Shown: positions 17,301 through 26,382, numbered from the stretch's first letter. The stretch is DNA of 64,000 nucleotides from Paenisporosarcina quisquiliarum (GCF_027563315.1 NZ_JAMKBJ010000008.1:1-64000); one strand, 5' to 3'. Translations and numbers: made by a program. The notes: generated by a model from the letters alone, not told the origin.

Positions 17301-17864
17301 CTAAAGCTGTTTAACCATGTGATGAAAATTACCGCCATAGATTTCCCAAGGTTCAGCGATGTGATAGCCGATTCTTTCGTATAACCGAATGGCTGCTTCT
17401 TTTTCCAGCTCTACATTAAGAGCTGCTTTAGAAAAACCTTCTTGTCGTGCGACTTTTTCTGCGTGTTCTAGCAAGGTGCTGCCGATGCCGTGTCCACGAA
17501 AATCAGGGTTTACACAAACGGTATCTATATAAAATTCGTCTTTCCGTGCCTCTGGGGGGATGACGATCGGTTCTCCGGTTTTCTTACGTAACCACGATAC
17601 TAAATTTGCATCGAGTTCAATGGCATCGTTGCCTGAATAAAGAACCATTACCCCTGTGATGCCATCTTCTTGTTCCGCAATCACCGTATTCATATAGGAA
17701 TGGCGATTGTCTTCTCGCTGAAACAAGTGAATTAACTGTTCTGTCACTGCCTCGGCGTCCTTTTCGCCAGTCATTTGTTCGGCAATGTCACCAATCGCAT
17801 CAATAATGAGCGGGACAGCTATTTCTGCATCTTCAGGTCTTGCTTTTCGGATACGAACGGTCAT
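17301..17864 (-). CDS. GNAT-family N-acetyltransferase
   Basis: A 187-residue single-domain acetyltransferase. The acetyl-CoA loop reads NPDFRGHGIGSTLLEHAEKVA, preceded by the beta strand IDTVCV and followed by LNVELEKEAAIRLYERIGY, the usual C-terminal half of the fold. ATG at 17864 has AAGGAG 9 bases upstream; an in-frame TTG at 17873 abuts that RBS and is rejected. The acceptor substrate cannot be told from sequence. It is a single-gene unit pointing away from the sugar kinase. Confidence 0.82.
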   Translation of the reverse strand: MTVRIRKARPEDAEIAVPLIIDAIGDIAEQMTGEKDAEAVTEQLIHLFQREDNRHSYMNTVIAEQEDGITGVMVLYSGNDAIELDANLVSWLRKKTGEPIVIPPEARKDEFYIDTVCVNPDFRGHGIGSTLLEHAEKVARQEGFSKAALNVELEKEAAIRLYERIGYHIAEPWEIYGGNFHHMVKQL

Positions 17865-17965
17865 GTCAATCAACTCCTTCTATTAACTATACCAAAATGT
17901 TTCAGGTTCCCTCTACAACACGGTTCATGGTAATCTAGTACTACTAAATAGAAGGAGGATGGATG

Positions 17966-18904
17966 ATGACTCAATCAAATAAATCGCACGTCCTCTCTTA
18001 CGGGGATGCTTTTGTAGACTATATTGCAACCGATACGACGAATACATCTTTTTCAATGTTTTTGGGAGGGGCAACTGTAAATGTTGCAGTAGGTGTTGCC
18101 AGACTAGGGGTACCTTCCGCATTTATTACCATTACAGGGGACGACGCAACTTCTGAATTTGTACGAGGTGAACTTGAAGCGGAAGAAGTTACAATGGAAT
18201 ATGCCATACTCGAACCCGAAAAACGAGTGAGTGGTGTGTATGTACATTTAACAGAAGATCATGACCGGATTTTTCATCAATATATTGACGATGCACCACA
18301 TATTCAAGTCGGTGCTGAAGATTTGAAAGAAGAGGCATTTAAAGAAGCGTCCGTATTAAACTTGTGCTCTGGAACTTTATTTCAACCAAAGGCTCTGGAG
18401 ACATCCCGCAAAGCAGTGGAATACGCGAAAAAGCATGGCGCTATGTTATCGTTTGATGCCAATATCCGCCCGCTCCGCTGGAATAGTGAATCCGAGTGTC
18501 GCGAAACCATTAAATCATTTTTCAAAGATGCAGATTTGTTGAAGTTCACGGAAGAAGAGTTGACGTTTTTAACCGAAACCACGTCCATGCAAGAAGGTCT
18601 TGAAGCAATTGCGGAATTGAAAGTGCCGATTATTTTAATTACTGCTGGTGCAGAAGGAACGTATGCGGTTCTGAATGGAGAACTTCAGCATGTACCGGTA
18701 CAACCGGTGATACCAGTTGATACGACCGGAGCGGGAGATGCCTTTATGGCTGGAATTTTGCGCTATGTACACCTCAATGGTTTGCCAAAAACGATGGATT
18801 CCCTCGTGGAATGTACGGCTTTTGCCAACCATCTCGGGGCACTTGCAGCAACGAAAGCTGGTGCGTTGACGGCTATGCCACGACTAAGTGAATTGAATAT
18901 CTAA
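17966..18904 (+). CDS. PfkB-family carbohydrate kinase
   Basis: A 312-residue ribokinase-like sugar kinase. The N-terminal PfkB motif GGATVNVAVGVARLG lies near 32-46 and the C-terminal signature DTTGAGDAFMAGIL near 250-263 contains the catalytic Asp and anion hole. NIRPLRW is typical of fructokinase and 2-keto-3-deoxygluconate kinase relatives. ATG codons at 17963 and 17966 are adjacent; 17966 gives the better 7-base spacing from AAGGAGG. There are no sugar genes beside it, so the substrate is open; fructose is the first guess. Confidence 0.83.
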   Translation: MTQSNKSHVLSYGDAFVDYIATDTTNTSFSMFLGGATVNVAVGVARLGVPSAFITITGDDATSEFVRGELEAEEVTMEYAILEPEKRVSGVYVHLTEDHDRIFHQYIDDAPHIQVGAEDLKEEAFKEASVLNLCSGTLFQPKALETSRKAVEYAKKHGAMLSFDANIRPLRWNSESECRETIKSFFKDADLLKFTEEELTFLTETTSMQEGLEAIAELKVPIILITAGAEGTYAVLNGELQHVPVQPVIPVDTTGAGDAFMAGILRYVHLNGLPKTMDSLVECTAFANHLGALAATKAGALTAMPRLSELNI

Positions 18905-18907
18905 TAG

Positions 18908-18948
18908 AAAATCGCCTTATGACAACGTTTGTCAAAAGGCGATTTTTT
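18908..18948. terminator. Bidirectional terminator between sugar kinase and ykoC
   Basis: AAAATCGCCTT and AAGGCGATTTT flank an inner GACAA/TTGTC pairing; T tracts follow on the plus strand and a shorter one on the minus strand. The two genes converge here. Confidence 0.82.
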
Positions 18949-18951
18949 GGT

Positions 18952-19713
18952 TTAGCTCAACAGAAATCCTGCGACACTACTGGCTATTAATACAAAAATC
19001 AGGATGATGGCTAGCAACCAATCACGTCCACCAATATGAAGGGGTTCGTAATATATGGAACGCCGCTCACCGGTCAAGCCTCTTGCTTCCATAGCAAAGG
19101 CAGAACGTTCTGCTCGCCGAACAGCGCTCGCAAGCAGTGGAATCAAAATTCTTCTCATACTAAGAAGGCGTTGCCACGCATATTTTTCCTGACCAATTCC
19201 CCGTAATCGATGTGCATGGCGAATTTGAATGAACTCTTCTTTCACAACAGGCAAAAACTGATACCCAACCATGACACCGTAAGCAAGTTTCGGAGATAGT
19301 CGTAGTTGTTGCATTAAACTCATCACAAATTTAACGGGATTGGTTGTTAAGGCAAACAACAACGACAGTGAGGAGAAAGCGAAAACACGGAACGCCAATG
19401 ATAGTGCCGTATGCCATTGTTGATCCGTCACTTCAATTCCACGCCAAACCCAAATAACGTTGCCACTTGTATCTGCTGCAAAAAGCACTGTCGTCCATAA
19501 ATATCCCAGGGCACTAAAGCCAATTGGAATCATGAACAAAGACCAGACTTTCCAATTTATTCGACTGAACGATAGTTGAATAAGAATGACACCGACAAAT
19601 ACTAGAAAAGGCGTCCATGGATTGAAGAACCACGCTAAAGTCAACATCGAAACAATCACTAAAATAAACTTCAAAGCAGGATTCATGTCATGTAACCACG
19701 TTCGACTAGACAT
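18952..19713 (-). CDS. ykoC: ECF transporter transmembrane subunit EcfT (YkoC-like)
   Basis: A 253-residue CbiQ/EcfT family membrane protein. The two cytoplasmic coupling Ala-Arg motifs are visible in RHAHRLRGIG and AFAMEARGLTGERRS; these contact the ATPase. ATG at 19713 has GGAG 9 bases upstream; a TTG at 19728 would be further inside ykoD. It overlaps ykoD by 8 bases. It is the last gene of the TPP-riboswitch-controlled ykoFEDC-type operon. Confidence 0.88.
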   Translation of the reverse strand: MSSRTWLHDMNPALKFILVIVSMLTLAWFFNPWTPFLVFVGVILIQLSFSRINWKVWSLFMIPIGFSALGYLWTTVLFAADTSGNVIWVWRGIEVTDQQWHTALSLAFRVFAFSSLSLLFALTTNPVKFVMSLMQQLRLSPKLAYGVMVGYQFLPVVKEEFIQIRHAHRLRGIGQEKYAWQRLLSMRRILIPLLASAVRRAERSAFAMEARGLTGERRSIYYEPLHIGGRDWLLAIILIFVLIASSVAGFLLS

Positions 19714-21160
19714 AGGAAGCCGCTCCAATCGGTGGCAAAAGGTGATGAGTCTTCAATAGCTCCGTTTGCTGCCACAATTGTTCATTTTCATAACGACCGG
19801 TTAATTCACCGTTATTTAATAAGAAAACGGTATCTGCAATGGCTGCAGCAAACGCCATATCATGTGTCACGATTAACACGGTGAAGCCTTCTTTGGCCAT
19901 CGAATCGATTAAGTGAAAAAGTTCGATAAGGACCTCTGAATCTTGCCCGGATGTTGGTTCATCGAGTAATAGGACGGGGCGTTGATCGGCAATCATTGCC
20001 CCAATTGCTACGCGTCGTTTTTGGCCGTGACTGATGGCAAAAGGGTGTGCATCCTGAATTTCGAGTAACCGTAAACTATGCATAATATCCGATATTTCAT
20101 CGGCGTTCGCGTGATTTGAAAAAGAAATTTCCTGTCCAACGTCATTAGTAACAAATAAGTGTTCCGGCGATTGAGGAACGTAACCCGGAATAGTACGTCC
20201 ACTTTTGAATTGCCCATCCGTTTTTTTCAAAATGCCACATATGGTCTTCAGTAAAGTAGATTTCCCACTGCCATTCGGACCAGCAAGTACGGCGATTTCA
20301 CCTTTTCGCAAGCTTAAAGAAATGTTTGATAATAAACGATTGCCATCGATGTTCACACTGATATTTTGCGCTTCCAACGCTACGACGTCTTGCACGGTCG
20401 AAGTGCGGGAAGGGAACTGAATGGGTGATCTCGTTGGATTTGCTTCAATAGAAAACACCCCTGAATTCTTTACGTGAAGGGCACGGTTGAAAAATGAACC
20501 CCATAGGTCGAGACGGTGTTCAACCACAACTACCGTGAAATCAGAGGATAATTGCAACGCATTTAGCCACTCCACATATTGATGCGCAGTCAAAGGGTCT
20601 AAATGGGCAAGCGGTTCGTCGAGCAACAGTACTTGCGGTTCTATTAACAAGGCACAAGCAGTGGCAAGTCGTTGTTTCATTCCGCCGGAAAGCGTTTGAA
20701 TCACCGAGTGACGAAAGGCGGAAAGACCTGTAAGGTCAAGTGTCGTCGTTATTCGCTGTTCCATTTCCTCGCGATTGATGTGCAGGTTTTCTAGCGTAAA
20801 AGCCATTTCCTGTTCAACTGTTGGCATACAGAACTGCGTCTCTGGATCCTGAAAAACGGTAGCGATACGCCGGTTAATTTCTCCAGCGGCATAACTACTA
20901 GCGTCTTTATGAAAGAGGGCGACTGATCCACTGAGCTCGCCGTCACAATTGGCAGGGTACAAGCGGTTCATTAAATACAGTAAAGTGCTTTTTCCACACC
21001 CACTCGGACCATATAAGACAACACGTTCGCCGGCATGTATGGAGAAAGAAATGTTCGTAAATACCGGCGAGTTATCTTCCAGAAACTGAAAAGTGACCTC
21101 TTTGAAATCAACAACAGGGGAGGAGACACTTATAGTTGAGGCATTATCCAATAGCCTCAC
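19706..21160 (-). CDS. ykoD: ECF transporter ATPase with two ABC domains (YkoD-like)
   Basis: A 484-residue protein made of two fused ABC ATPase domains, so one polypeptide replaces the EcfA-EcfA' pair. Domain 1 has GPSGCGKSTLL and LSGGMKQRLA with LLLDEPLAHLD; domain 2 has GPNGSGKSTLL, ISHGQKRRVA (a degenerate signature) and LLLDEPTSGQD. The GTG start at 21160 lies inside ykoE, overlapping it by 17 bases, with a weak AAGGGTG RBS, so translation is probably coupled. Confidence 0.9.
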   Translation of the reverse strand: MRLLDNASTISVSSPVVDFKEVTFQFLEDNSPVFTNISFSIHAGERVVLYGPSGCGKSTLLYLMNRLYPANCDGELSGSVALFHKDASSYAAGEINRRIATVFQDPETQFCMPTVEQEMAFTLENLHINREEMEQRITTTLDLTGLSAFRHSVIQTLSGGMKQRLATACALLIEPQVLLLDEPLAHLDPLTAHQYVEWLNALQLSSDFTVVVVEHRLDLWGSFFNRALHVKNSGVFSIEANPTRSPIQFPSRTSTVQDVVALEAQNISVNIDGNRLLSNISLSLRKGEIAVLAGPNGSGKSTLLKTICGILKKTDGQFKSGRTIPGYVPQSPEHLFVTNDVGQEISFSNHANADEISDIMHSLRLLEIQDAHPFAISHGQKRRVAIGAMIADQRPVLLLDEPTSGQDSEVLIELFHLIDSMAKEGFTVLIVTHDMAFAAAIADTVFLLNNGELTGRYENEQLWQQTELLKTHHLLPPIGAASYV

Positions 21161-21743
21161 CCTTCAACTGATGATTCTTGGACGTATCGCGAGAAATGGC
21201 ATAGCCTCGGAGCGCTCCGGTTGCCAGTAGACCATCCGACACATACTTCCCACCTAATCCGGCAATGATGGCACCACTCATCACTCGAAGCGAGAACATA
21301 AGGACGAGCAGAGAAGGGTCCAGTGCCGCGTAACCAGATACAAAGAAACCATAGGCAAAACTGAAGACCGCAGAGCCGATCCCTGCTAAACAAAGTACCC
21401 ACCAGTCATAGCGTTTGTAACCGGTCGCAGCGAAAGCAGCTTCTGCTCCAAGCCCTTGAACAATGCCGGATAAGATCAATCGAGGGCCAACCGCATTGCC
21501 AATCATAACTTCAATGATCGCAGCCATCGTTTCCGACAAAAGAGCGGCGCCAGGTTTACGAATGATGTATGCGCAAATAATTGAAACAATAAACCAAATT
21601 CCAAAAATCCACTCATAGGCAATCGGTCCAATCACACCTGCCCAAATGTTTCCGACCTGCACAAACAGCAAATACACCAAGGCAAAAACAACGGCAAAGA
21701 CAGACATCAAGACAACTTCTTTTAGCTTCCACGATTTCAACAT
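21144..21743 (-). CDS. ykoE: ECF substrate-binding S component (YkoE-like)
   Basis: A 199-residue hydrophobic protein with about six helices, matching the YkoE family of thiamine or hydroxymethylpyrimidine S components. WAGVIGPIAYEWIFGIWFI and the NAVGPRLILSGIVQGLGAE loop are recognisable. AAAGGAG precedes the ATG and the previous stop is only one base away. The TPP riboswitch upstream of the operon supports a thiamine-precursor substrate. Confidence 0.88.
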   Translation of the reverse strand: MLKSWKLKEVVLMSVFAVVFALVYLLFVQVGNIWAGVIGPIAYEWIFGIWFIVSIICAYIIRKPGAALLSETMAAIIEVMIGNAVGPRLILSGIVQGLGAEAAFAATGYKRYDWWVLCLAGIGSAVFSFAYGFFVSGYAALDPSLLVLMFSLRVMSGAIIAGLGGKYVSDGLLATGALRGYAISRDTSKNHQLKGEAIG

Positions 21744-21744
21744 A

Positions 21745-22350
21745 TTACGCCTCTCCTTTGTGGGAAGGACTGTTGATGCTCATGTTGACAGTCATAACTA
21801 AATGTTTATATTGCTCTGATCGAGCGTTTGTGAATGAATCTTCAAGGAATGCAAATACCTCGTGAATATCCCCATGAAGTCCACTGGCATAATGCATCGA
21901 TTCATTAAACACTCCATATTCTTTTGCCCGCTCCACTTCCCTGTAAATGACCGACATATAGTCCGGGTTATTCATGGGATACAAGGCAAACTGGGAGGAT
22001 ACATATTGCTTGATTTCTCGAATTTGAGGGTCGTTTAACAGGACATCGTCTTTTTTTAGAAAAACATCTCCGGCAGAATCCCCAGGGCAACCAATCGAAA
22101 AGGTCCCGTTAAATGCTACATGAGCTCCCGTTTTTGCTGCATACAATACGATCGCTCTAGCTGTATCGAATACATGCACTTGTTTTCCCCGCATTACCGT
22201 ACTGACATCGTCGGTGTGCATCCATACATTCGAAGTATCCGCCTCACGTAAAGCCCCTTTAATAATCTCAATAAAGTTGTCCGCCATTGGGTGAATGGAA
22301 AACCGTAACCCAACGATTGGACTTGTTCCACAACTTAACTCCTGTGACAT
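21745..22350 (-). CDS. ykoF: Thiamine/HMP-binding protein YkoF
   Basis: A 201-residue soluble protein of the YkoF family, two similar ferredoxin-like halves. B. subtilis YkoF binds the pyrimidine part of thiamine. IVGLRFSIHPMADNF starts the first repeat; AHVAFNGTFSIGCPGD and HLVMTVNMSINSPSH close the halves. AAAAAGGAGG sits upstream of ATG 22350. It is the first gene after the TPP riboswitch and likely gathers or hands over thiamine precursor to the YkoEDC importer. Confidence 0.9.
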   Translation of the reverse strand: MSQELSCGTSPIVGLRFSIHPMADNFIEIIKGALREADTSNVWMHTDDVSTVMRGKQVHVFDTARAIVLYAAKTGAHVAFNGTFSIGCPGDSAGDVFLKKDDVLLNDPQIREIKQYVSSQFALYPMNNPDYMSVIYREVERAKEYGVFNESMHYASGLHGDIHEVFAFLEDSFTNARSEQYKHLVMTVNMSINSPSHKGEA

Positions 22351-22407
22351 TTCTTTTCCTCCTTTTTATTGGTGCGTAATAGGCACCCATACATGTTTTT
22401 TGAACAT

Positions 22408-22439
22408 AAAAAAAGCCGCATTCGACGTGGAATGCAGCT
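22408..22439 (-). terminator. TPP-riboswitch terminator
   Basis: On the minus strand GCTGCATTC and GAATGCGGC form a 9 bp stem followed by seven T residues, between the aptamer and ykoF. Confidence 0.88.
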
Positions 22440-22478
22440 GTTTTGCGCAAAAATAAAAAAGTTGGCAAAGGTCACCGC

Positions 22479-22565
22479 ACTTCCTCACGCCAGTATTATC
22501 TGGATCGAGTGTTAAGGGATCGGAGCAAACGCTCTCATCTCAGCCAAACTATAGCACCCCTAGTG
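22479..22565 (-). promoter_or_regulatory. TPP (THI-element) riboswitch
   Basis: The minus strand reads ACTAGGGGTGC, GGCTGAGATGA, GATCCCTTAA, CGATCCAGATAATACTGGCG and AGGAAGTG in the order of the TPP aptamer. It controls ykoFEDC through the terminator at 22408-22439. Confidence 0.95.
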
Positions 22566-22651
22566 CAAAATCGTATGCAGTTTTATATGTTCAAGAACGG
22601 CTTCATTGTAACGCATGAAAAAAGGAATGTAAACAATGTAAATAACAATAC

Positions 22652-22680
22652 TTGCCAAAAAGTTCATTCTGTTCTATATT
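22652..22680 (+). promoter_or_regulatory. Sigma-A promoter of the GntR-ABC operon
   Basis: TTGCCA (22652-22657), 17 bases, TATATT (22675-22680). It points into the gntR gene and lies just upstream of a palindromic operator. Confidence 0.72.
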
Positions 22681-22694
22681 GTATATAACAAAAC

Positions 22695-22715
22695 TGTTCT
22701 ACTAAGAATAGAACA
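22695..22715. promoter_or_regulatory. Palindromic operator TGTTCTA-N7-TAGAACA
   Basis: A perfect 7 bp inverted repeat lies 14 bases after the -10 box, near or after the transcription start and before the gntR RBS. YtrA-type GntR repressors usually autoregulate from such sites. An extra half-site-like CTGTTCTATA sits at the -10. Confidence 0.7.
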
Positions 22716-22729
22716 AAGGGAGGTCGCAT

Positions 22730-23116
22730 ATGTTTATTGAGATTGAACCGGATTCGACCGTACCGATTTACTTACAATTGGCCCAGCAAATTATTGAGGG
22801 AGTAGCGAAAGGAACTTTAAAGCCCGGAGATTCCTTGCCATCTGTACGTTCCTTTGCCGCTGATCTTGGCATGAATATGCATACGGTAAATAAAGCGTAT
22901 CACTATTTAGAAGAGAAGGAATTTATCCAGATTGTACAGAAGAAAGGTGTAGTCATACATGAAAAAGGCGTTCGTAAAGCAACAGCAACCGACCGTCAAC
23001 GTCTGACGAAAGAAATGCGCCCGATTCTTGCAGAAGCTCTTTGTCTTCAATTGTCTCAAGAAGACATTGAGTTACTGGTGAAAGAAATTATTTTGGATTT
23101 GAAGGAGGTAAAGTAA
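22730..23116 (+). CDS. YtrA-subfamily GntR transcriptional regulator
   Basis: A 128-residue regulator with the GntR winged helix: PIYLQLAQQIIEGV, LKPGDSLPSVRSFAADLGMNMHTVNKAYHYLE. The short helical tail without a ligand domain is the YtrA type, which normally represses ABC transporter operons. GGGAGG precedes ATG 22730; the stop overlaps the next start by one base. It probably represses its own operon through the palindrome at 22695-22715 and responds to envelope or antibiotic stress; the inducer is unknown. Confidence 0.88.
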   Translation: MFIEIEPDSTVPIYLQLAQQIIEGVAKGTLKPGDSLPSVRSFAADLGMNMHTVNKAYHYLEEKEFIQIVQKKGVVIHEKGVRKATATDRQRLTKEMRPILAEALCLQLSQEDIELLVKEIILDLKEVK

Positions 23117-24222
23117 TGGCAGCTATCATTTTTATCGTTATATTATTTTTTAACATTGCCATTCAAGCTTTTTTACCGAAATTTCTGAAGGAAAGTGAAG
23201 TCTTTGGAGTCTATATTCCGGATACACATGTAAAAGACCAGCGGATTATCAAGATGAAAAAGCGCTATACCACTGTGGTCTCCATGGTTGGTTTAGTGGT
23301 CCTGACACTATTCATTGGATACGTGTTGATCAGCAGTCCGCCTGAGCAACAAATTGTATTTTGGGGGTTGGCGGCACAAATAGGCACAGTGGTTCTTTCA
23401 ATGGGGCTTTATGCAAAAAATCATATTGCATTAGCTAACTGGAAGAAAGAGGAGAAATGGACATCAGGTCAAGTGGAACGAAAAGTGGTAGACCTGCAGT
23501 TTCGTGAGCAGCTGAAACTGTTACCCAGTATGTATTTTGTTTTGCCGATGCTTTTGACCGTCAGCTTAGGAATTTATGGCTTAAGCCAATATGATTCGTT
23601 ACCTGACCAAATTCCCACGCACTGGGGAGCGAATGGAGAAGCGGATGCTTTCACCGAAAAGAGTTGGCTTTCCGTCAGTTCGTTGCCATTCATGACACTT
23701 GTGCTGCAAGGGATGCTGTGGTTTTTCAATCGAGCGATGAAGCAATCCGGGGCGAAGATTCAAGTCAGACATAAAAAACGTTCTCGTGAACAACAACTCG
23801 CTTTCCGGAAATATTCAAGTTGGCTGTTGTTTATCGTAACAATCACAATTACTTTACTGATGGGGTACTTACAGCTTTCCATTATTTTTCCAGAGACCAT
23901 GTCAACGTCGGTAACGATGACTGCCACAATCGCTTTCTTGGTCATCATTTTAGGTTCGGTTTTATTCTACGCCATTAAAGTAGGTCAAAGCGGCACAAGG
24001 CTGGCTGTTTCTCATTTTGATGAAAGAATGGACGGTGTCATAGATCCAGACGATGATCAACATTGGAAGTTCGGACTGTTTTATGTGAATAAGAACGATC
24101 CGAGCATTCTGGTGGAGAAACGTTTTGGTATAGGCTGGACCATCAATATGGGGCATAAAACAAGTTGGATTTTCTTATTATTAATAGTTGGAAGTATTGT
24201 GCTCGTCACAACATTACAATAA
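23116..24222 (+). CDS. DUF1648/DUF5808 multi-helix membrane protein
   Basis: A 368-residue protein with about eight helices. The DUF1648 segment YDSLPDQIPTHWGANGEAD lies near 165-185. The C-terminal segment DPDDDQHWKFGLFYVNKND followed by RFGIGWTINMGH is the DUF5808 pattern. Such proteins commonly sit beside GntR regulators and ABC exporters. It lies within the gntR operon with one-base overlap upstream. Function is not known; a partner or sensor role for the ABC exporter is inference. Confidence 0.75.
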   Translation: MAAIIFIVILFFNIAIQAFLPKFLKESEVFGVYIPDTHVKDQRIIKMKKRYTTVVSMVGLVVLTLFIGYVLISSPPEQQIVFWGLAAQIGTVVLSMGLYAKNHIALANWKKEEKWTSGQVERKVVDLQFREQLKLLPSMYFVLPMLLTVSLGIYGLSQYDSLPDQIPTHWGANGEADAFTEKSWLSVSSLPFMTLVLQGMLWFFNRAMKQSGAKIQVRHKKRSREQQLAFRKYSSWLLFIVTITITLLMGYLQLSIIFPETMSTSVTMTATIAFLVIILGSVLFYAIKVGQSGTRLAVSHFDERMDGVIDPDDDQHWKFGLFYVNKNDPSILVEKRFGIGWTINMGHKTSWIFLLLIVGSIVLVTTLQ

Positions 24223-24238
24223 AAGGGGTTTGGGACAA

Positions 24239-24439
24239 ATGGAAGCATTACAAGGACTGTCTTGGGGGATTATCGCACCAATTTTTATCATTCAATTAAT
24301 ATTAGTAATAGTTGCACTTATCGATTTAACCAAAATACATCAAACAAACGGTCCGAAATGGGTTTGGGCACTGGTCATTATTTTCATTAATATTGTCGGA
24401 CCGATTGCGTACTTTATTGCCGGGAGAAAACAAGCATGA
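24239..24439 (+). CDS. PLDc_N-domain small membrane protein (YxlE-like)
   Basis: A 66-residue protein with two membrane helices and the PLDc_N pattern ALIDLTKI, KWVWALVIIFINIVGPIAYF. Start ATG at 24239 follows AAAAGGGG. B. subtilis YxlE sits likewise before the ABC genes yxlF and yxlG. It overlaps the ATPase gene by 4 bases. Exact role unknown. Confidence 0.8.
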   Translation: MEALQGLSWGIIAPIFIIQLILVIVALIDLTKIHQTNGPKWVWALVIIFINIVGPIAYFIAGRKQA

Positions 24440-25338
24440 CAATAATCTTGGAAGCGGATCACTTAACGAAAATATACGGCTCAGAGCGAGCGGTGAATGA
24501 AGTAACTTTTGCACTTGGAGAAGGCACATCGACAGCATTAATCGGACCAAACGGCGCCGGTAAAACGACGACTTTATCCATGCTTGGCGGATTATTGGAG
24601 CCAACCACCGGGACCATTTCCCTAAATGGTGAAAAACGTGCTGACGTCAGAAAACATATTGGTTTTCTGCCTCAATATCCACAGTTCTTTTCGTGGCTGA
24701 CTGCGCTTGAATTTACCGAAATGGCCGCGAAATTAAGTGGAATGGACGCACGGTCTGCGAAGCTCGAAGCACAAAAAACATTGGAGTTTGTAGGACTTGG
24801 AGATGCACTACGGAAAAAGACGGGCACCTTCTCAGGCGGCATGAAACAACGTCTTGGCTTAGCGCAGGCCATTGTTCATAAACCAAAGCTCTTATTACTG
24901 GATGAACCCGTGTCCGCACTGGATCCAGTTGGTAGACGTGAAATCATGAATCTATTAAAAAGCTTACAGCAAGATATGACGATTTTGTACTCGACACATA
25001 TTTTGAATGATGCGGAAGAAATGACGGATCAATTATTGTTTTTAAGAAAAGGACAATTAGTTGAACAAGGCTCAATTGGCGATGTACGTGCAAAATATGA
25101 TCAACCAAGATACCGCGTTGAATTTGGTCGTGCCGAAGATGCCATCATTTATTCGGAACGCGCTCCATGGAACGTCCAAGTGGAAGGGGCGTGCGGGACC
25201 ATTCACCTGGCACAAGGATTCCCGACTATGGCGGACGTATTGAAGTCATTGGCGGAAAGTGGACTGGATGTCCGAAAAGCAGAGCGACAGACAGCGAACT
25301 TGGAAGAAATCTTTATGAAGGTGGCGGGGCAGGCATGA
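24436..25338 (+). CDS. ABC exporter ATP-binding protein (YxlF-like)
   Basis: A 300-residue ATPase of the drug/lipid exporter type. GPNGAGKTTTLS is Walker A, FSGGMKQRLGLAQAI the signature, LLLDEPVSALDP Walker B and YSTHIL the switch His. The C-terminal ~80 residues form the small domain typical of YxlF/CcmA-like exporters. It shares ATGA overlaps with both neighbours, so the cassette is tightly coupled. Confidence 0.88.
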   Translation: MTIILEADHLTKIYGSERAVNEVTFALGEGTSTALIGPNGAGKTTTLSMLGGLLEPTTGTISLNGEKRADVRKHIGFLPQYPQFFSWLTALEFTEMAAKLSGMDARSAKLEAQKTLEFVGLGDALRKKTGTFSGGMKQRLGLAQAIVHKPKLLLLDEPVSALDPVGRREIMNLLKSLQQDMTILYSTHILNDAEEMTDQLLFLRKGQLVEQGSIGDVRAKYDQPRYRVEFGRAEDAIIYSERAPWNVQVEGACGTIHLAQGFPTMADVLKSLAESGLDVRKAERQTANLEEIFMKVAGQA

Positions 25339-26117
25339 GGGAATTAGTCGTACTTTTTCAAAAAGAGTGGCGTGAGAATACGCGCAATTTTAAAATTTTA
25401 TGGGTCCCTCTTGTCTTTATTTTCTTCGGATTGTCCGAGCCACTGACAAGTTACTATTTGCCGCAAATACTCGACGCGGTCGGGAATATGCCAGAAGGAA
25501 CCACCTTCCCGATGCCAGAGTTCACACCAGCTCAAGTCATCATGGCGACAATGGGCCAATACCAATTCATCGGTATGCTCGTATTAGTATTGGCATTCAT
25601 GGGCACCATTTCCCGTGAGCGAAAAAACGGAACGGGGACACTTATTTATGTACGACCGATTTCTTATTTAAATTACTTTTTAAGCAAATGGAAAGTCGTT
25701 GGCATGATTGCGCTAATGAGTGTGTGGCTTGGATTGCTGACGAGCTGGTATTACACAGGGCTTTTATTCGGGAAAGTCGAAGCTTCTGATTTCTTCGCTT
25801 TTGCAGGCACTTATAGTGTATGGATTTTATTTGTAGTGACAATCGTTTTGGCAATGAGTGCGTGGTTACCTACAGGTGGCGCAGCAGGGCTATCTTTGCT
25901 ACTCATTTTGATTGTCCAGATTGTGGACTCATTACTCGGAACTTATTGGACGATATCACCTTGGAAAATCTCTACTTATGCAACGCAGTGGTTGACAGGT
26001 TCACCAGACTCAGGTGATTTCTGGTGGAGCATAGCAATCACAATACTGGCGATTATCGCATTGATGATATTTGGTGTTTGGATGTCAAAACGCAACGCAT
26101 CAAAAACAAAAGTGTGA
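25335..26117 (+). CDS. ABC-2 type permease (YxlG-like)
   Basis: A 260-residue permease with six helices, starting MRELVVLFQKEWREN, which is the cytoplasmic amphipathic entry of ABC-2 permeases. The frame is open upstream to 25167, but the ATG at 25335 overlaps the ATPase stop by 4 bases and is preferred. It completes the GntR-controlled exporter; the cargo is unknown. Confidence 0.86.
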   Translation: MRELVVLFQKEWRENTRNFKILWVPLVFIFFGLSEPLTSYYLPQILDAVGNMPEGTTFPMPEFTPAQVIMATMGQYQFIGMLVLVLAFMGTISRERKNGTGTLIYVRPISYLNYFLSKWKVVGMIALMSVWLGLLTSWYYTGLLFGKVEASDFFAFAGTYSVWILFVVTIVLAMSAWLPTGGAAGLSLLLILIVQIVDSLLGTYWTISPWKISTYATQWLTGSPDSGDFWWSIAITILAIIALMIFGVWMSKRNASKTKV

Positions 26118-26124
26118 AAGAAAG

Positions 26125-26157
26125 CCCTCTCCTATTGAAATGGAGAGGGATTTTTTT
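26125..26157 (+). terminator. Terminator of the GntR-ABC operon
   Basis: CCCTCTCC, loop of 9, GGAGAGGG then A and seven T residues. Confidence 0.88.
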
Positions 26158-26163
26158 GAATGT

Positions 26164-26382
26164 TTACTCGTCGTTGTCGTCACCAGCACCATCAGGGGCA
26201 GGCATAGCGGGTTGATTACCTTCGCCCATTCCGTCTTCACCAGAATTCGGAGAAGTTTCTCCCGGCACGAAATTTTCATCTTGCTTACTTGGTTCTTGTT
26301 GAGTACCAATGGATGTACCTTCATCCGTTCCGCAACCCGCAAGCATAAACATGGCCAAAACGACTAATAATAAAGATTTCAT
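26164..26382 (-). CDS. Small acidic lipoprotein
   Basis: A 72-residue lipoprotein. Signal peptide 1-16 ends in LAGC, so Cys17 would be lipidated. The mature ~56 residues are disordered and rich in Gly, Asp, Glu and Pro (EDGMGEGNQPAMPAPDG), with no recognised domain. An AGGAGG lies about 13 bases before ATG 26382, a wide spacing. It converges on the ABC operon. Confidence 0.7.
   Translation of the reverse strand: MKSLLLVVLAMFMLAGCGTDEGTSIGTQQEPSKQDENFVPGETSPNSGEDGMGEGNQPAMPAPDGAGDDNDE

Noticed and set aside
22443-22688. Plus-strand 81-codon frame
   Set aside because: It is the reverse strand of the TPP riboswitch.
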